Source: CAYNYI01 sp964401455
Lineage (GTDB): Bacteria > Fibrobacterota > OXYB2-FULL-49-7 > CAYNYI01
Assembly (NCBI GenBank): GCA_964401455.1
Contig: CAYNYI010000088.1
Span: 1 to 12,150, forward strand
Length of the DNA: 12,150 bases
Direction of reading: 5' to 3'
The notes under the pieces are model-generated. The model was not told the DNA's origin. It saw only the letters and a list, made by a program, of their open reading frames with translations, and made no database searches. The position numbers and the translations under genes are program-made. This document shows, piece by piece, positions 5,901 to 11,977 of the stretch (positions are counted from its first letter, which is position 1; every line of letters begins with the position of its first letter).

Positions 5901-8249
5901 GTCCGATGAGACAAAAACAGCGGTTCTCGATTTATTTTCTGGTACAATATAAAAGAATGAGGAATCCGTGGTTTTTAAAACATTATTCTGCATCAGGGTA
6001 TTATCAGGGTCCACTTTAAATATGTTTTCGCGGCAGTAATAGGGATCATCCTCATATTCCGGCGGCGCAGTACAACCGGGAATGTCGAAAGTCGAATCTT
6101 TTGAAAAAACACCGGCGGAATCAACCGTATATATCGCAGAATCAGAATAAAAATAGCTGAAACGGCTATAGACTATTTCGACCGTATCACCCATAACCGC
6201 ATCAAGCCATTCCTGGGGTGTATTCACAATCCACCCTTCCCCTTCAAGCCTCTCCACTGTAGTATCCGGAAGCCATGTATTCTCTCCCCCGCACTCTCCT
6301 CCTGGTGTGGGGTTATCAGGGTCCGAATCATCCGGATCAACGGAAGAATCCACGCAGTCACCGTCGTTATCTACCATAGAAGGCGGAGAATATGACAAAT
6401 ACAGAGTATCGGAAAGAAAAAAAGCTGAATCTCTTGCGACAATTTGAAATTCATGCTGCTCTGACAGGTCTCCTGCATAGTAAGGAACATCAGGATAGGG
6501 GGCACCGCCGGTCTGAGTATTAAAACTTGTATAAGAAGTGCCGTCAAAGTGAAAATACTCCATTTCGGCCATGTCCGTGAAAGGATAACAGTTTATATGA
6601 ATCATGATCTCATTAGTACCTTTATCCGGATAAGCAGAAGCATCAAAAAAACCTTCACATAAACCGCTATTGAAAACTTCACAAAGGACGCCATTATTGT
6701 AAAACTGTATATTTGTACTGTCGGACGGGTCGGCGAGGACAAACGCGCTCAATGTATCGGGGCCCCATTCAAATTTAACGGCCCAAACGAGATAGTCAGT
6801 TTCGTTCCAGTACAGGTTTTCGACATAAATCGGAAGGTCCGCGCTAACCGAAGTCATATTGGTGTCGCCACCGGGATTATAAAAAGCGATCTGTCCGGTT
6901 TGGGATACCGCAGAGGATATTACGGCGGAGTCGCCACTGAAAAAAGGCATGTTTCCTGTTACTGGTCCGCTATTACCCTGATATATTGCAAAGGCACTGT
7001 CCAAAAGTACCCCGGAGCCGGATTCGGCAATAACTTTATAATGTACACTGTCAGAAGAACCTGTCTGGAAGTCAATAAAAGACGGCGTTGTATAATTCTC
7101 AGCCGCCGGGATCCAGGTATTCCCCATATCTGTGGAACGGTAAAAATCAAAATATTCAGTTCCGGACGGAGGACAATCAACATTCAGCAGCAGGCCGCCT
7201 TCCATGTCGTCATAATAAGAATAAAGAGTAAAAGGCCCGCATAACGAAGAAGAACCGGAAGTATCGAAAACAAGAATAAGTTCTTCCCCGGACTGACCAT
7301 CATAGTGAATGAAAGGGTAAACGGTATCACCGAGAACAACATATGAAGAGCCCGTATCATCATCAATCATATAGACACTGTCAACCAGGGTATCCGCACC
7401 CTGAAACGACGCCGTCCTGAAATTACTATAGGAATAAAATTTATCCTCATTTCCCGCTATTGAGGCGTAGGGATCTTTAAGTACTATAAAACCGTCCGTG
7501 CTGTCGAATTTCGCGAGGAGAGAATCCTGTTTACCGGTATAAAAAGGCAGATTTTCCGACGTAGAAGCCGACGGGATATAATCGGTGTACATCGTATCAA
7601 ACTGCGTGGCGCCGATACTTTCGGCCACAAGCATATAACTGTAATTTGAATCCGGAGAAGTGTCCCAATGCAGAAAATCAAAGGAGGACGTATTGGCAGG
7701 ATCAAATGATCCGATCTCAGACCAGTCTTCGATGGAATCCTTCCAGAAGTAGCAGTATACCATCTGTGACTCAAAAGGAAGACATTCGACTTCTACTCTG
7801 ACAGCATAACTCTGAGGATCCCAGATCGGAACAGCGTCAAAATAACCCTGACAGGGACCATCAGAAGAGACGGCATCTAAAGGAACAACGAGTACATATG
7901 TGTTAGTACCGTCAAAATAGGTCCCCACGCTGTTTGAATCACCATCGAAGGCTACGAGAAAGGTGTCCAGCGGAGAAGTTGAGAGAACAGCAAAAATTGA
8001 ATCACCTGTTTTGGAGTCATAAATAGACTTCACCTGAGTGGAAACAGTGTAAACAGGTTCTGTTCCACTGATTGTTCCGGACTGGTCTATTTCTATGACA
8101 TTCCAGCTCGTGCTTTCGAGCGCGGAAATAACTTCGGTCCTTGTCCCTGTAAAAAGCCCTGCTTCCGCAAAAAGCGGGACTGCCAGGGCTGCCGTCAGAA
8201 TTATTGTCAGAAAAGATGAAAACCGATTAACTACTCTACCGGTATTCAT
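2940..8249 (-). CDS. Giant multidomain exported surface protein with FlgD-Ig/T9SS-type C-terminal sorting domain
   Basis: This is a 1769-residue secreted protein of unknown specific function. A signal peptide (about 1-29) has the hydrophobic core FLTIILTAALAVPLF. Three divergent tandem modules follow (about 30-624), then an acidic Asp-rich linker resembling thrombospondin-type-3 calcium repeats (626-647). Residues 660-890 form an unrecognised beta-rich region with CTAPP and PYYC cysteines. A right-handed parallel beta-helix of pectate-lyase/NosD type spans about 895-1260, ending in the typical GNLRSRAGADLPDLGAVNG. Two GYW modules (about 1360-1480), a beta-sandwich with EPPAGP (about 1500-1660) and a sorting domain (1671-1769) complete it. 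No catalytic residues of a polysaccharide lyase can be assigned. The first 650 residues hold about 90 Asp/Glu but only about 17 Lys/Arg. A good Shine-Dalgarno precedes the ATG. The protein is probably on the cell surface or released, perhaps as an adhesin or carbohydrate-associated protein. Orientation isolates it from both neighbours. Confidence 0.85.
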   Translation of the reverse strand: MNTGRVVNRFSSFLTIILTAALAVPLFAEAGLFTGTRTEVISALESTSWNVIEIDQSGTISGTEPVYTVSTQVKSIYDSKTGDSIFAVLSTSPLDTFLVAFDGDSNSVGTYFDGTNTYVLVVPLDAVSSDGPCQGYFDAVPIWDPQSYAVRVEVECLPFESQMVYCYFWKDSIEDWSEIGSFDPANTSSFDFLHWDTSPDSNYSYMLVAESIGATQFDTMYTDYIPSASTSENLPFYTGKQDSLLAKFDSTDGFIVLKDPYASIAGNEDKFYSYSNFRTASFQGADTLVDSVYMIDDDTGSSYVVLGDTVYPFIHYDGQSGEELILVFDTSGSSSLCGPFTLYSYYDDMEGGLLLNVDCPPSGTEYFDFYRSTDMGNTWIPAAENYTTPSFIDFQTGSSDSVHYKVIAESGSGVLLDSAFAIYQGNSGPVTGNMPFFSGDSAVISSAVSQTGQIAFYNPGGDTNMTSVSADLPIYVENLYWNETDYLVWAVKFEWGPDTLSAFVLADPSDSTNIQFYNNGVLCEVFNSGLCEGFFDASAYPDKGTNEIMIHINCYPFTDMAEMEYFHFDGTSYTSFNTQTGGAPYPDVPYYAGDLSEQHEFQIVARDSAFFLSDTLYLSYSPPSMVDNDGDCVDSSVDPDDSDPDNPTPGGECGGENTWLPDTTVERLEGEGWIVNTPQEWLDAVMGDTVEIVYSRFSYFYSDSAIYTVDSAGVFSKDSTFDIPGCTAPPEYEDDPYYCRENIFKVDPDNTLMQNNVLKTTDSSFFYIVPENKSRTAVFVSSDKMDGGAAFIISGSNPDAALSINVLPNESVSRELFEEGDAPPPGANYNIRLTGETYGASFVLDRNIPSLVFNWNAPSKTGVYIFRFVFEDLDYGMKAQSVFPVLVRNPLADTSWSARIGTRKYSDDQDALEAVSAGETVFFNPAVIHQKAIGLAGKRDITLNGNGAVFTSIRIYNDFPAPDEIEGLGIINLKGCENIAVKEFVFVGEMNGPYSGVMAAFTKNLTVTGNRFYGISPAFFDSEDEDMLPFMGAVTVIGDNPESSENSSDGPGSEDDEKGPETFFGDMDTISTLYQSKKGSPGFSAFNNIISGCPGGFFLIGADSAVIAYNTVDSSYYGVNAMDTCAYLRSFYNIFSNTKKASVTLTDFGDGISSLLKNPEIMFNLSCTNRPDTLLNPEIDNMVDSMLTAYSSSGYNYRAASAVFSDSGFSPSGESPAVCAAVPLPFSAGGIPAVLRDINGNLRSRAGADLPDLGAVNGTGLPFRVKRLYGAAGLSVNSSSGREYRYSLTGNGKSFSGKYICEGVSRTETTPPVTGYSALFDGTYKVELSIKTPDTLVKAAERTFTVAGLKSRIIGSENDGWQMSGCFSDIDSLKKPVFGYNPLGEYSPELGYYFETRTMKAGRGYWIYGADDRQSISAGLPADSLESAPSESGNTGWGLITSPVPYAFKVPAGANVLRWDNGDYIQSDYIEPWKGYWYQTGGAVDIFASKPSAVLETEAPVIAKLRKLYRNDDNWEISLSAFMNGETDAENFIGIRPDASAGYDPEYDMAEPPAGPASKQLSLYFDGSSYGSSQYKSFRKDIKSAALSTNEWTVVINTGKNTGTLTLQFGAGFNKVMEKRKIFIVEKGNVTEIGKEGLYRTVSKGGTMALTIAVTGDENYASKYALKFELGANRPNPFNPVTSISFTIPVIYNSGGVPMERIKATLNIYDVKGRLVRTLANREIRTGKVYNTEWDGLKNNGLSAASGIYIYRIKAGDKFVKSRKMTLIK
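2943..3239 (-). other. C-terminal FlgD-Ig-like / type IX secretion sorting domain (coding segment)
   Basis: This segment encodes residues 1671-1769 of the giant protein. The order of motifs is NRPNPFNPVTSISFTIP, then NIYDVKGRLVRTL, then EWDGLKNNGLSAASGIYIYRI, ending in KSRKMTLIK. This is the pattern of type A T9SS C-terminal sorting domains and of the related FlgD-Ig-like fold. In T9SS organisms the domain directs passage through the outer membrane and is then usually cleaved. Some candidate phyla carry this fold without a demonstrated T9SS, so surface export by that route is inferred from the motif. Confidence 0.85.
4464..5567 (-). other. Right-handed parallel beta-helix domain (coding segment)
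   Basis: Residues about 895-1262 of the giant protein show the irregular 20-25 residue rungs of a pectate-lyase-fold beta-helix: VFFNPAVIH, ITLNGNGAVF, LGIINLKGCENIAVKEFVFVG, NLTVTGNRFYGIS, FNNIISGCPGGFFLIGADSAVIAYNTV and YNIFSNT. An acidic, Ser/Gly-rich stretch (about 1020-1068) interrupts the rungs. The closing DINGNLRSR...DLGAVNG is the common end of bacterial beta-helix proteins. Such domains often bind or cut polysaccharides, but no active site is evident here. Confidence 0.7.
6309..6374 (-). other. Acidic calcium-binding-type linker (coding segment)
   Basis: Residues about 626-647 of the giant protein read VDNDGDCVDSSVDPDD followed by SDPDNP. The alternating Asp with DNDGD and DPDDSDPDNP resembles thrombospondin type-3 and related calcium-binding repeats found between domains of secreted FCB proteins. 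Calcium binding is inferred from the Asp pattern. It forms a natural hinge between the triplicated region and the rest of the protein. Confidence 0.55.
6378..8162 (-). repeat. Three divergent tandem protein modules of about 195 residues (coding segment)
   Basis: Residues about 30-624 of the giant protein align as three repeats (about 30-233, 234-432, 433-624). Each has a Cys before a G-x-(F/Y) turn and a second Cys 22-23 residues on: C133/C156, C337/C359, C531/C554. Each then has a YF-type strand and, 49-52 residues after the second Cys, a VAES/IAES/VARD motif. Repeats 2 and 3 open with LPFYTG and MPFFSG. Identity is low, so the repeat is visible in protein and not in DNA. The paired cysteines suggest one disulphide per module in an extracytoplasmic beta-rich fold. 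Confidence 0.6.
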
Positions 8250-8256
8250 AAAAACA

Positions 8257-8264
8257 CTCCTTTT
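8257..8264 (-). promoter_or_regulatory. Ribosome binding site of the giant exported-protein gene
   Basis: On the minus strand this reads AAAAGGAG and ends 7 nt before the ATG at 8249. It fixes the start of the 1769-codon gene, directly upstream of a well-formed signal peptide. Confidence 0.85.
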
Positions 8265-8449
8265 AAAACTCTTTATTCCATTCTTTCTATTATCATTTAA
8301 TATATATCAAAAGCCGCGTTAGATAAAGTTTATTATTGATAAATACCCTTAATACCTTATCAGGCGAGGAGAATCATTAAACAAACCCCTTATAATTATA
8401 CTATATTTTAGAAAATCTGTCAGTAATAAGTATCACAATCAGGTATAAT
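8265..8449. promoter_or_regulatory. Divergent AT-rich intergenic region between the giant-protein gene and the UbiA-family gene
   Basis: This region must serve two divergent transcripts. On the plus strand TATAAT occurs at 8391-8396, about 54 nt before the TTG start of the prenyltransferase gene, but no good -35 lies 16-18 bp before it. On the minus strand the stretch 8290-8310 contains several TATATT/GATAAT-like hexamers. A weak inverted repeat TTTAT-TATTG-ATAAA is present near 8330-8345. I see no RNA gene or riboswitch. Promoter positions are tentative. Confidence 0.4.
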
Positions 8450-9307
8450 TTGAAAATCAAACAGATTATCAGGTTTTTCAGGCCGATTAACTGCGTGATA
8501 GCCGCCCTGGCGGGAACCGTTGGTTTGTTCCTCTGCTCCGAAACCGCGGCAGCCGGCCTGGCGCTGCATTTTTCGGTCTTTCTTTCTGTTTTTTTTATTA
8601 CAGGATACGGAAATGCGCAAAATGACATAATTGACCATAAATCAGATAAAATCAACCACAGCAAAAGACCTCTTCCAACAGGAGTTATCAGCTTAAGAGA
8701 AGCTTTAACCGCGGCCTTTTTTCTGCTTGTTGCAGGGCTTTTGTCTGCTCTCTCAGCCGGTTTTCGCTATTTAACAGCGGCAGCGGCGGTTTCTTTCATT
8801 TTATTTTTGTACAATGCTTTTCTGAAAAAAACAGTATTTATCGGTAATGCCGCGGTGGCTTCGGTTTCGGCATTCACTTTTATATACGGCCCCGGGGGAG
8901 AAATTGGCTATATATCTGATTCAAAATCACTTATACCGTGTTACGCGGCAGCCGGCTTTGCCTTCTTAATCCACTTTCTAAGAGAAATATATAAAGACAT
9001 TGAAGATGTCCAAGGTGACCGTAAATACGGGGTAAAAACAGCTCCCGTCAAATTCGGTGAAAAGAAGTCAGCTCTTATGGCGGCGGGAGTCTCACTGCTT
9101 CTAATTCCTATTTTCGCCTGGACCGCAAGTCAGGAGGTCTTCTCCGGAGCGTTCTATATAATCGCAGTTCCGGGTGTTCTTCTTCCGGTAATCATAATGG
9201 CTATACGGACAGCATATTTGCCTTCTCTGGCCGGAAAAACAGCAAAACTTATGAAGCCGGTAATGGCTGCCGGCATTGCAGCGGCTCTTGCCGGAGTATA
9301 CCTTTAA
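8450..9307 (+). CDS. UbiA-family prenyltransferase, resembling digeranylgeranylglyceryl-phosphate synthase
   Basis: The 285-residue integral membrane protein has about eight or nine hydrophobic segments and both Mg-diphosphate motifs of the UbiA superfamily. The first is N58-D59-x-x-D62-x-x-x-D66 followed by INHSKRPLPTG. The second is REIYKDIEDVQGD (178-190) followed by YGVKTAP. The REIxKDxEDxxGD form and the RPLPTG after motif 1 are most like geranylgeranylglycerol-phosphate geranylgeranyltransferases of archaeal ether-lipid synthesis and their FCB-group bacterial relatives. MenA, UbiA proper or chlorophyll synthase are less well matched, and the substrate is inferred. The start is TTG with a weak AGGT 5 nt upstream. 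It is chosen because the family N-terminus (FFRPINCVIAALAG) lies 9 codons in and no ATG or GTG fits. The gene has no pathway partner in the window. Confidence 0.85.
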   Translation: MKIKQIIRFFRPINCVIAALAGTVGLFLCSETAAAGLALHFSVFLSVFFITGYGNAQNDIIDHKSDKINHSKRPLPTGVISLREALTAAFFLLVAGLLSALSAGFRYLTAAAAVSFILFLYNAFLKKTVFIGNAAVASVSAFTFIYGPGGEIGYISDSKSLIPCYAAAGFAFLIHFLREIYKDIEDVQGDRKYGVKTAPVKFGEKKSALMAAGVSLLLIPIFAWTASQEVFSGAFYIIAVPGVLLPVIIMAIRTAYLPSLAGKTAKLMKPVMAAGIAAALAGVYL

Positions 9308-9324
9308 TTCAGGTTTCCGGGCTC

Positions 9325-9660
9325 TCAGCCGACAACATTTATACTGTTAGCGGGCCCCTCGGGCTCATTGCCGGAACGGTTCTCTTGAGGCGCCGCGGCA
9401 GGATTTTCAGTCTCACGTCTTCTTGTTTCGGTTTCTCTCGTACGCTCAGACCGGACCTCTTCTGTGTCGCGCTGCCGGCGTGTTTCTTCTGCTCTGTTCT
9501 GACGAGACTGAGAAACTTCATCGCGGCGATTTTCGGCCCTGCTGCCGAGCTCCTGATCAACTTGCTGCTGCTGCTGGTCTCTAACGCGCATCCGTGATGT
9601 AGCATTATTGACTGAAGCAGGCCCTCCTGTGCCCTGTCCATGATTTCCTTGTATTTCCAT
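9325..9660 (-). CDS. Hypothetical lysine-free, Arg/Glu/Gln-rich low-complexity protein
   Basis: I do not recognise this 111-residue protein. It has 18 Arg and 16 Glu but no Lys, Cys, Phe, Tyr or Trp, and only one Leu. The order is a Gly/Asn-rich head (MEIQGNHGQGTGGPASVNN), a QQQQQ run at 29-33, a charged middle (about 40-86) of alternating Arg and Glu/Thr that could be a single charged helix or disordered, and a Pro/Gly/Asn tail. The last residues, SINVVG, are the only hydrophobic patch. There is no signal peptide. A clear Shine-Dalgarno AAGGGG with 6-nt spacing supports it as a real gene and fixes the ATG. The other frames here are open too but lack this signal. It converges on the UbiA-family gene with only 17 bp between stops. 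Confidence 0.65.
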   Translation of the reverse strand: MEIQGNHGQGTGGPASVNNATSRMRVRDQQQQQVDQELGSRAENRRDEVSQSRQNRAEETRRQRDTEEVRSERTRETETRRRETENPAAAPQENRSGNEPEGPANSINVVG

Positions 9661-9666
9661 GATGAT

Positions 9667-9672
9667 CCCCTT
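9667..9672 (-). promoter_or_regulatory. Ribosome binding site of the Arg-rich small gene
   Basis: On the minus strand this reads AAGGGG and ends 6 nt before the ATG at 9660. It is the main evidence that the 111-codon frame, and not one of the overlapping frames, is translated. Confidence 0.7.
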
Positions 9673-9685
9673 GTTTAATTAAACA
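9672..9685. repeat. Perfect 14-bp palindrome upstream of the Arg-rich small gene
   Basis: TGTTTAATTAAACA is its own reverse complement. It abuts the Shine-Dalgarno of the 111-codon gene, overlapping it by one base. Its position suits an operator or a small RNA hairpin limiting access to the ribosome site, but an AT-rich palindrome this short could also be chance. Confidence 0.5.
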
Positions 9686-9717
9686 TTCAATACCCGTTAG
9701 TATTATCGGTCTTTTCA

Positions 9718-9769
9718 GGGAAAACTTTAGAAAAAAATAAAAAATCCGTTTTCCCGGGTGTTAAACACC
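9718..9769. repeat. Two further dyad elements upstream of the Arg-rich small gene
   Basis: GGGAAAAC (9718-9725) and GTTTTCCC (9748-9755) form a perfect 8-bp inverted repeat around a 22-base A-rich loop. Next to it GGTGTT-A-AACACC (9757-9769) is a perfect 6-bp dyad with a one-base centre. They lie 58-109 bases before the ATG at 9660. The first is not followed by a T-tract on the minus strand. They could be operators or 5'-leader structure; no regulator is encoded nearby. Confidence 0.45.
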
Positions 9770-9809
9770 TCTACATCATTAATATAGAATATTTACAGTA
9801 AATTGTAAA

Positions 9810-9827
9810 ATCCTCGGAAATAAGGAT
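9810..9827 (-). terminator. Weak stem-loop at the end of the helicase gene
   Basis: On the minus strand ATCCT pairs with AGGAT around an 8-nt loop and is followed by TTTTACAATTT. The stem begins at the stop codon of the helicase gene. Five base pairs is short for an intrinsic terminator, so this is a tentative call. A second inverted repeat, TTTACA (9792-9797) with TGTAAA (9804-9809), lies just downstream. Confidence 0.35.
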
Positions 9828-11830
9828 CAGTTGAACAGTTTTTGCAAATCAGCGAGAATCGCACGTTTCTCGGCTTTTTCATCTTCGTCTCCACCGGCCT
9901 GAATGCTGGCGTCAATAAGCTCTTCCGGAATGTCTTTTAAAAAACGGCATTTTTTCACTTCTTTTTCTTTGCCATAGCGGATTTTCTTTTTCGGCCATGA
10001 TAGAAAAAGAAGTGTTTCCGCCCTTGTCAGGCCTACATAAAACAATCTTCTTTCCTCTTCGAGAGAACCTTCCTCAACCGCGCGCCTGCTCGGCATAACT
10101 TCATCATCAAGACCCGCAAGAAAAACAACAGGATACTCCAGGCCCTTTGAAGAATGATAAGTCATTAATACCGCTTTGTCTGAAGGTTTTTCCGACTCAT
10201 TGTCATGAGCGGCGCTTTCAAGCATCAGTGTATTAAGAAAACCAGACAGGTCGGCCTTACTGCGGTTTTTATAACTGTATGCCTCCATACCGGAAATGAG
10301 TTCCTCAACACTCTGAACACGGTCCTCAAAATTTTTTGGATCCGGAAAAAGCGCCCCGAGTCTTTCCCTGAATTTTATCTCGTTTATAAACTCTCTGAAA
10401 TGGGAAGCCATTGACGGTCCCTTCAGTAAACCGGAGTACTTCTCGATCAAATGAACGAACTCCTCTGAATATCTGCAGTTATCGGGATTAAAACCGGCCA
10501 CGGTTTGAGGATGTTTTAGAAGTTCATAATAACCCCTGCCGGTCCTGGACGAGGCCCGGGAGAGTTTATCCATTACTGAAGGAGTAAAATATCTTTTCGG
10601 AATATTAATAATCTTTTCGAAACTGAGCTCGTCCTGCCGGTTATTCATGAATTTGAGATAAGCGATGATTTCTTTGACTTCTCGTCTGTCGTAGAAATTT
10701 ATTCCCCCGCGAATCCTGTATGGAAGACCGTTTTCTCTGAAAACGCTCTCATAAGTGCGCGTCATAGCATTTGTTCTAAGCAGCATGGCAAAATCCGAAT
10801 ACCGGAAATCATCTTCTGAGACAAGTGACTTTATTTTTCGGCATATCCATGAGGCTTCCGCTTCTTCGTTTTCCGCTCCGAATGTTCCTATCCCCTCACC
10901 GTCACCTCTGAATGACACCAGTTCTTTCACCTTGCGGCCTGAATTTCTGCTTATTACACTATTAGCGGCTTTGAGAATCTGACCGGTCGATCGGTAATTC
11001 GTTAGGAGCCTTACGATTCTCGCCCCCGGAAAAGACCTCTCGAACGCCAGGATATTCTTTATATTGGCTCCGCGCCAGCCGTAAATCGCCTGATCATCGT
11101 CTCCGACGGCGCAAATATTCATTGTTTTTCCGGCGAGCATCCGGACCATGCCGAACTGAAGCTCATTAGTATCCTGATACTCATCCACCGATATATAACG
11201 AAACTGCTTTTGATATTTTTCAAGAATATCCGGAAATTCTTTGAAAAGCGTCAGAGGATAAACAAGGAGATCGTTGAAATCAAGAGTGCGGTTATCCCGG
11301 AGGTGTTTTTCATGCTTTAGAAATACATCCCGTATAACTTCTCCCTCATCATCCTCAGCTTCATATTCATCAGCTGTGATATTATTGTTCTTCGCCATAT
11401 CTATAGTGTACTTGACCCTCATGATCAGTTTTTTATCCGGTTTCATATTTCTGGGACAAGCAGTCCTTGTAAGTCTTGAAATAAGAGAGAAACGGTCGGA
11501 ATCGTCACAGATACTGAATCCGTTACCGAGACCGAGTTTCGGCGCGTTTTCACGGATTATACGGAGACCCAGAGAATGAAAAGTTGACACGCACATCGCG
11601 GAGGCCGATTCGGCGCCGGCCATGGCCCGGATCCGGTCTCTCATCTCCCTGGCGGCCTTATTTGTGAAAGTTATGGCAAGAATCCCGGACGGCGCAGATT
11701 TTTTTTGTTTAACCAGCCTGACTATCCGGTTTGTTATGACACGGGTTTTTCCGCTTCCGGCCCCCGCTATTACAAGTATGGGACCGGTATCATGCAAAAC
11801 GGCGGTATTTTGTTCGGGGTTCAGTTTCAT
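9827..11830 (-). CDS. rep: Superfamily 1 ATP-dependent DNA helicase, Rep/UvrD type
   Basis: This 3'-5' helicase acts in replication restart, protein displacement or repair. Its 667 residues contain all SF1A motifs: Q motif LNPEQ (3-7), motif I GAGSGKT (23-29), Ia TFTNKAAREM (54-63), Ib STFHSLGLRI (82-91), II VDEYQDTN (215-222), III DDDQAIYGWRGA (244-255), IV NYRST (278-282), V TYHSSKGLEYP (557-567) and VI EERRLFYVGLTRA (592-604). Length and local features (MKLNPEQ start, TFHSLGLRII, SICDDSDRFSLI, a NEEAEA block and a CRFLKDIPEELI end) resemble Rep more than UvrD or PcrA, and the long UvrD/PcrA C-terminal extension is absent. Rep versus PcrA naming outside Proteobacteria is uncertain. The ATG lacks a Shine-Dalgarno but matches the family N-terminus exactly. 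The gene diverges from the exported-protein gene at 11978. Confidence 0.93.
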   Translation of the reverse strand: MKLNPEQNTAVLHDTGPILVIAGAGSGKTRVITNRIVRLVKQKKSAPSGILAITFTNKAAREMRDRIRAMAGAESASAMCVSTFHSLGLRIIRENAPKLGLGNGFSICDDSDRFSLISRLTRTACPRNMKPDKKLIMRVKYTIDMAKNNNITADEYEAEDDEGEVIRDVFLKHEKHLRDNRTLDFNDLLVYPLTLFKEFPDILEKYQKQFRYISVDEYQDTNELQFGMVRMLAGKTMNICAVGDDDQAIYGWRGANIKNILAFERSFPGARIVRLLTNYRSTGQILKAANSVISRNSGRKVKELVSFRGDGEGIGTFGAENEEAEASWICRKIKSLVSEDDFRYSDFAMLLRTNAMTRTYESVFRENGLPYRIRGGINFYDRREVKEIIAYLKFMNNRQDELSFEKIINIPKRYFTPSVMDKLSRASSRTGRGYYELLKHPQTVAGFNPDNCRYSEEFVHLIEKYSGLLKGPSMASHFREFINEIKFRERLGALFPDPKNFEDRVQSVEELISGMEAYSYKNRSKADLSGFLNTLMLESAAHDNESEKPSDKAVLMTYHSSKGLEYPVVFLAGLDDEVMPSRRAVEEGSLEEERRLFYVGLTRAETLLFLSWPKKKIRYGKEKEVKKCRFLKDIPEELIDASIQAGGDEDEKAEKRAILADLQKLFN

Positions 11831-11892
11831 GACGGAATAAAATACCCGATTTCGCTCTTCTCCATCAACCGGCTGATAAAAAAAAATGCTTC

Positions 11893-11921
11893 TTGTCTTT
11901 AAAAGTATTAATACTTATTTT
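11893..11921 (+). promoter_or_regulatory. Candidate promoter with a 14-bp palindrome in the spacer
   Basis: TTGTCT (11893-11898) and TATTTT (11916-11921) are separated by 17 bp; each matches the sigma-70 consensus at 4 of 6 positions. The perfect palindrome AAGTATTAATACTT (11903-11916) fills most of the spacer and touches the -10. A protein bound there would block polymerase, so an operator is plausible. The promoter would serve the exported-protein gene starting at 11978, giving a leader of about 50 nt. The hexamers are weak and organism-specific promoter rules are unknown. Confidence 0.4.
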
Positions 11922-11932
11922 TCGCTCTGAGG

Positions 11933-11945
11933 GGAATAGTATTCC
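11933..11945. repeat. Second perfect dyad in the leader of the last gene
   Basis: GGAATA-G-TATTCC is a perfect 6-bp inverted repeat with a one-base centre. It lies 17 bp after the 14-bp palindrome and shares with it the AGTATT core. It may be a second operator half or a small 5'-leader hairpin. Confidence 0.45.
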
Positions 11946-11962
11946 GATTAAGGGGCAACCAT

Positions 11963-11971
11963 AAGGGGAGG
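11963..11971 (+). promoter_or_regulatory. Strong ribosome binding site deciding a TTG start
   Basis: AAGGGGAGG lies 6 nt before TTG at 11978-11980. No ATG or GTG occurs in frame near it, and a signal peptide begins directly at the TTG, so this site fixes the start of the truncated exported-protein gene. Confidence 0.8.
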
Positions 11972-11977
11972 TATTAT

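Noticed and set aside
6300..6420. Acidic Asp-rich stretch considered as a short DNA tandem repeat or microsatellite
   Set aside because: The bases are not periodic; the pattern is in the amino acids (DxDxD) and fits a calcium-binding-type linker.
8401..8664. Minus-strand 87- and 72-codon frames over the start of the UbiA-family gene
   Set aside because: They oppose the first catalytic motif of a clear UbiA protein and have no independent support.
9541..9590. CTGCTGCTG run considered as a trinucleotide repeat of interest
   Set aside because: It is only five glutamine codons on the minus strand, too short to call an expandable repeat.
9385..9597. Plus-strand 70-codon frame with Phe/Leu-rich product opposite the Arg-rich gene
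   Set aside because: It is the antisense reading of Arg/Glu/Gln codons, which yields Leu, Phe and Ser. No ribosome site is present.
9339..9641. A 100-codon minus-strand frame overlapping the Arg-rich gene
   Set aside because: It has no Shine-Dalgarno at its start, while the 111-codon frame has AAGGGG with ideal spacing. The frame stays open only because of the low-complexity sequence.
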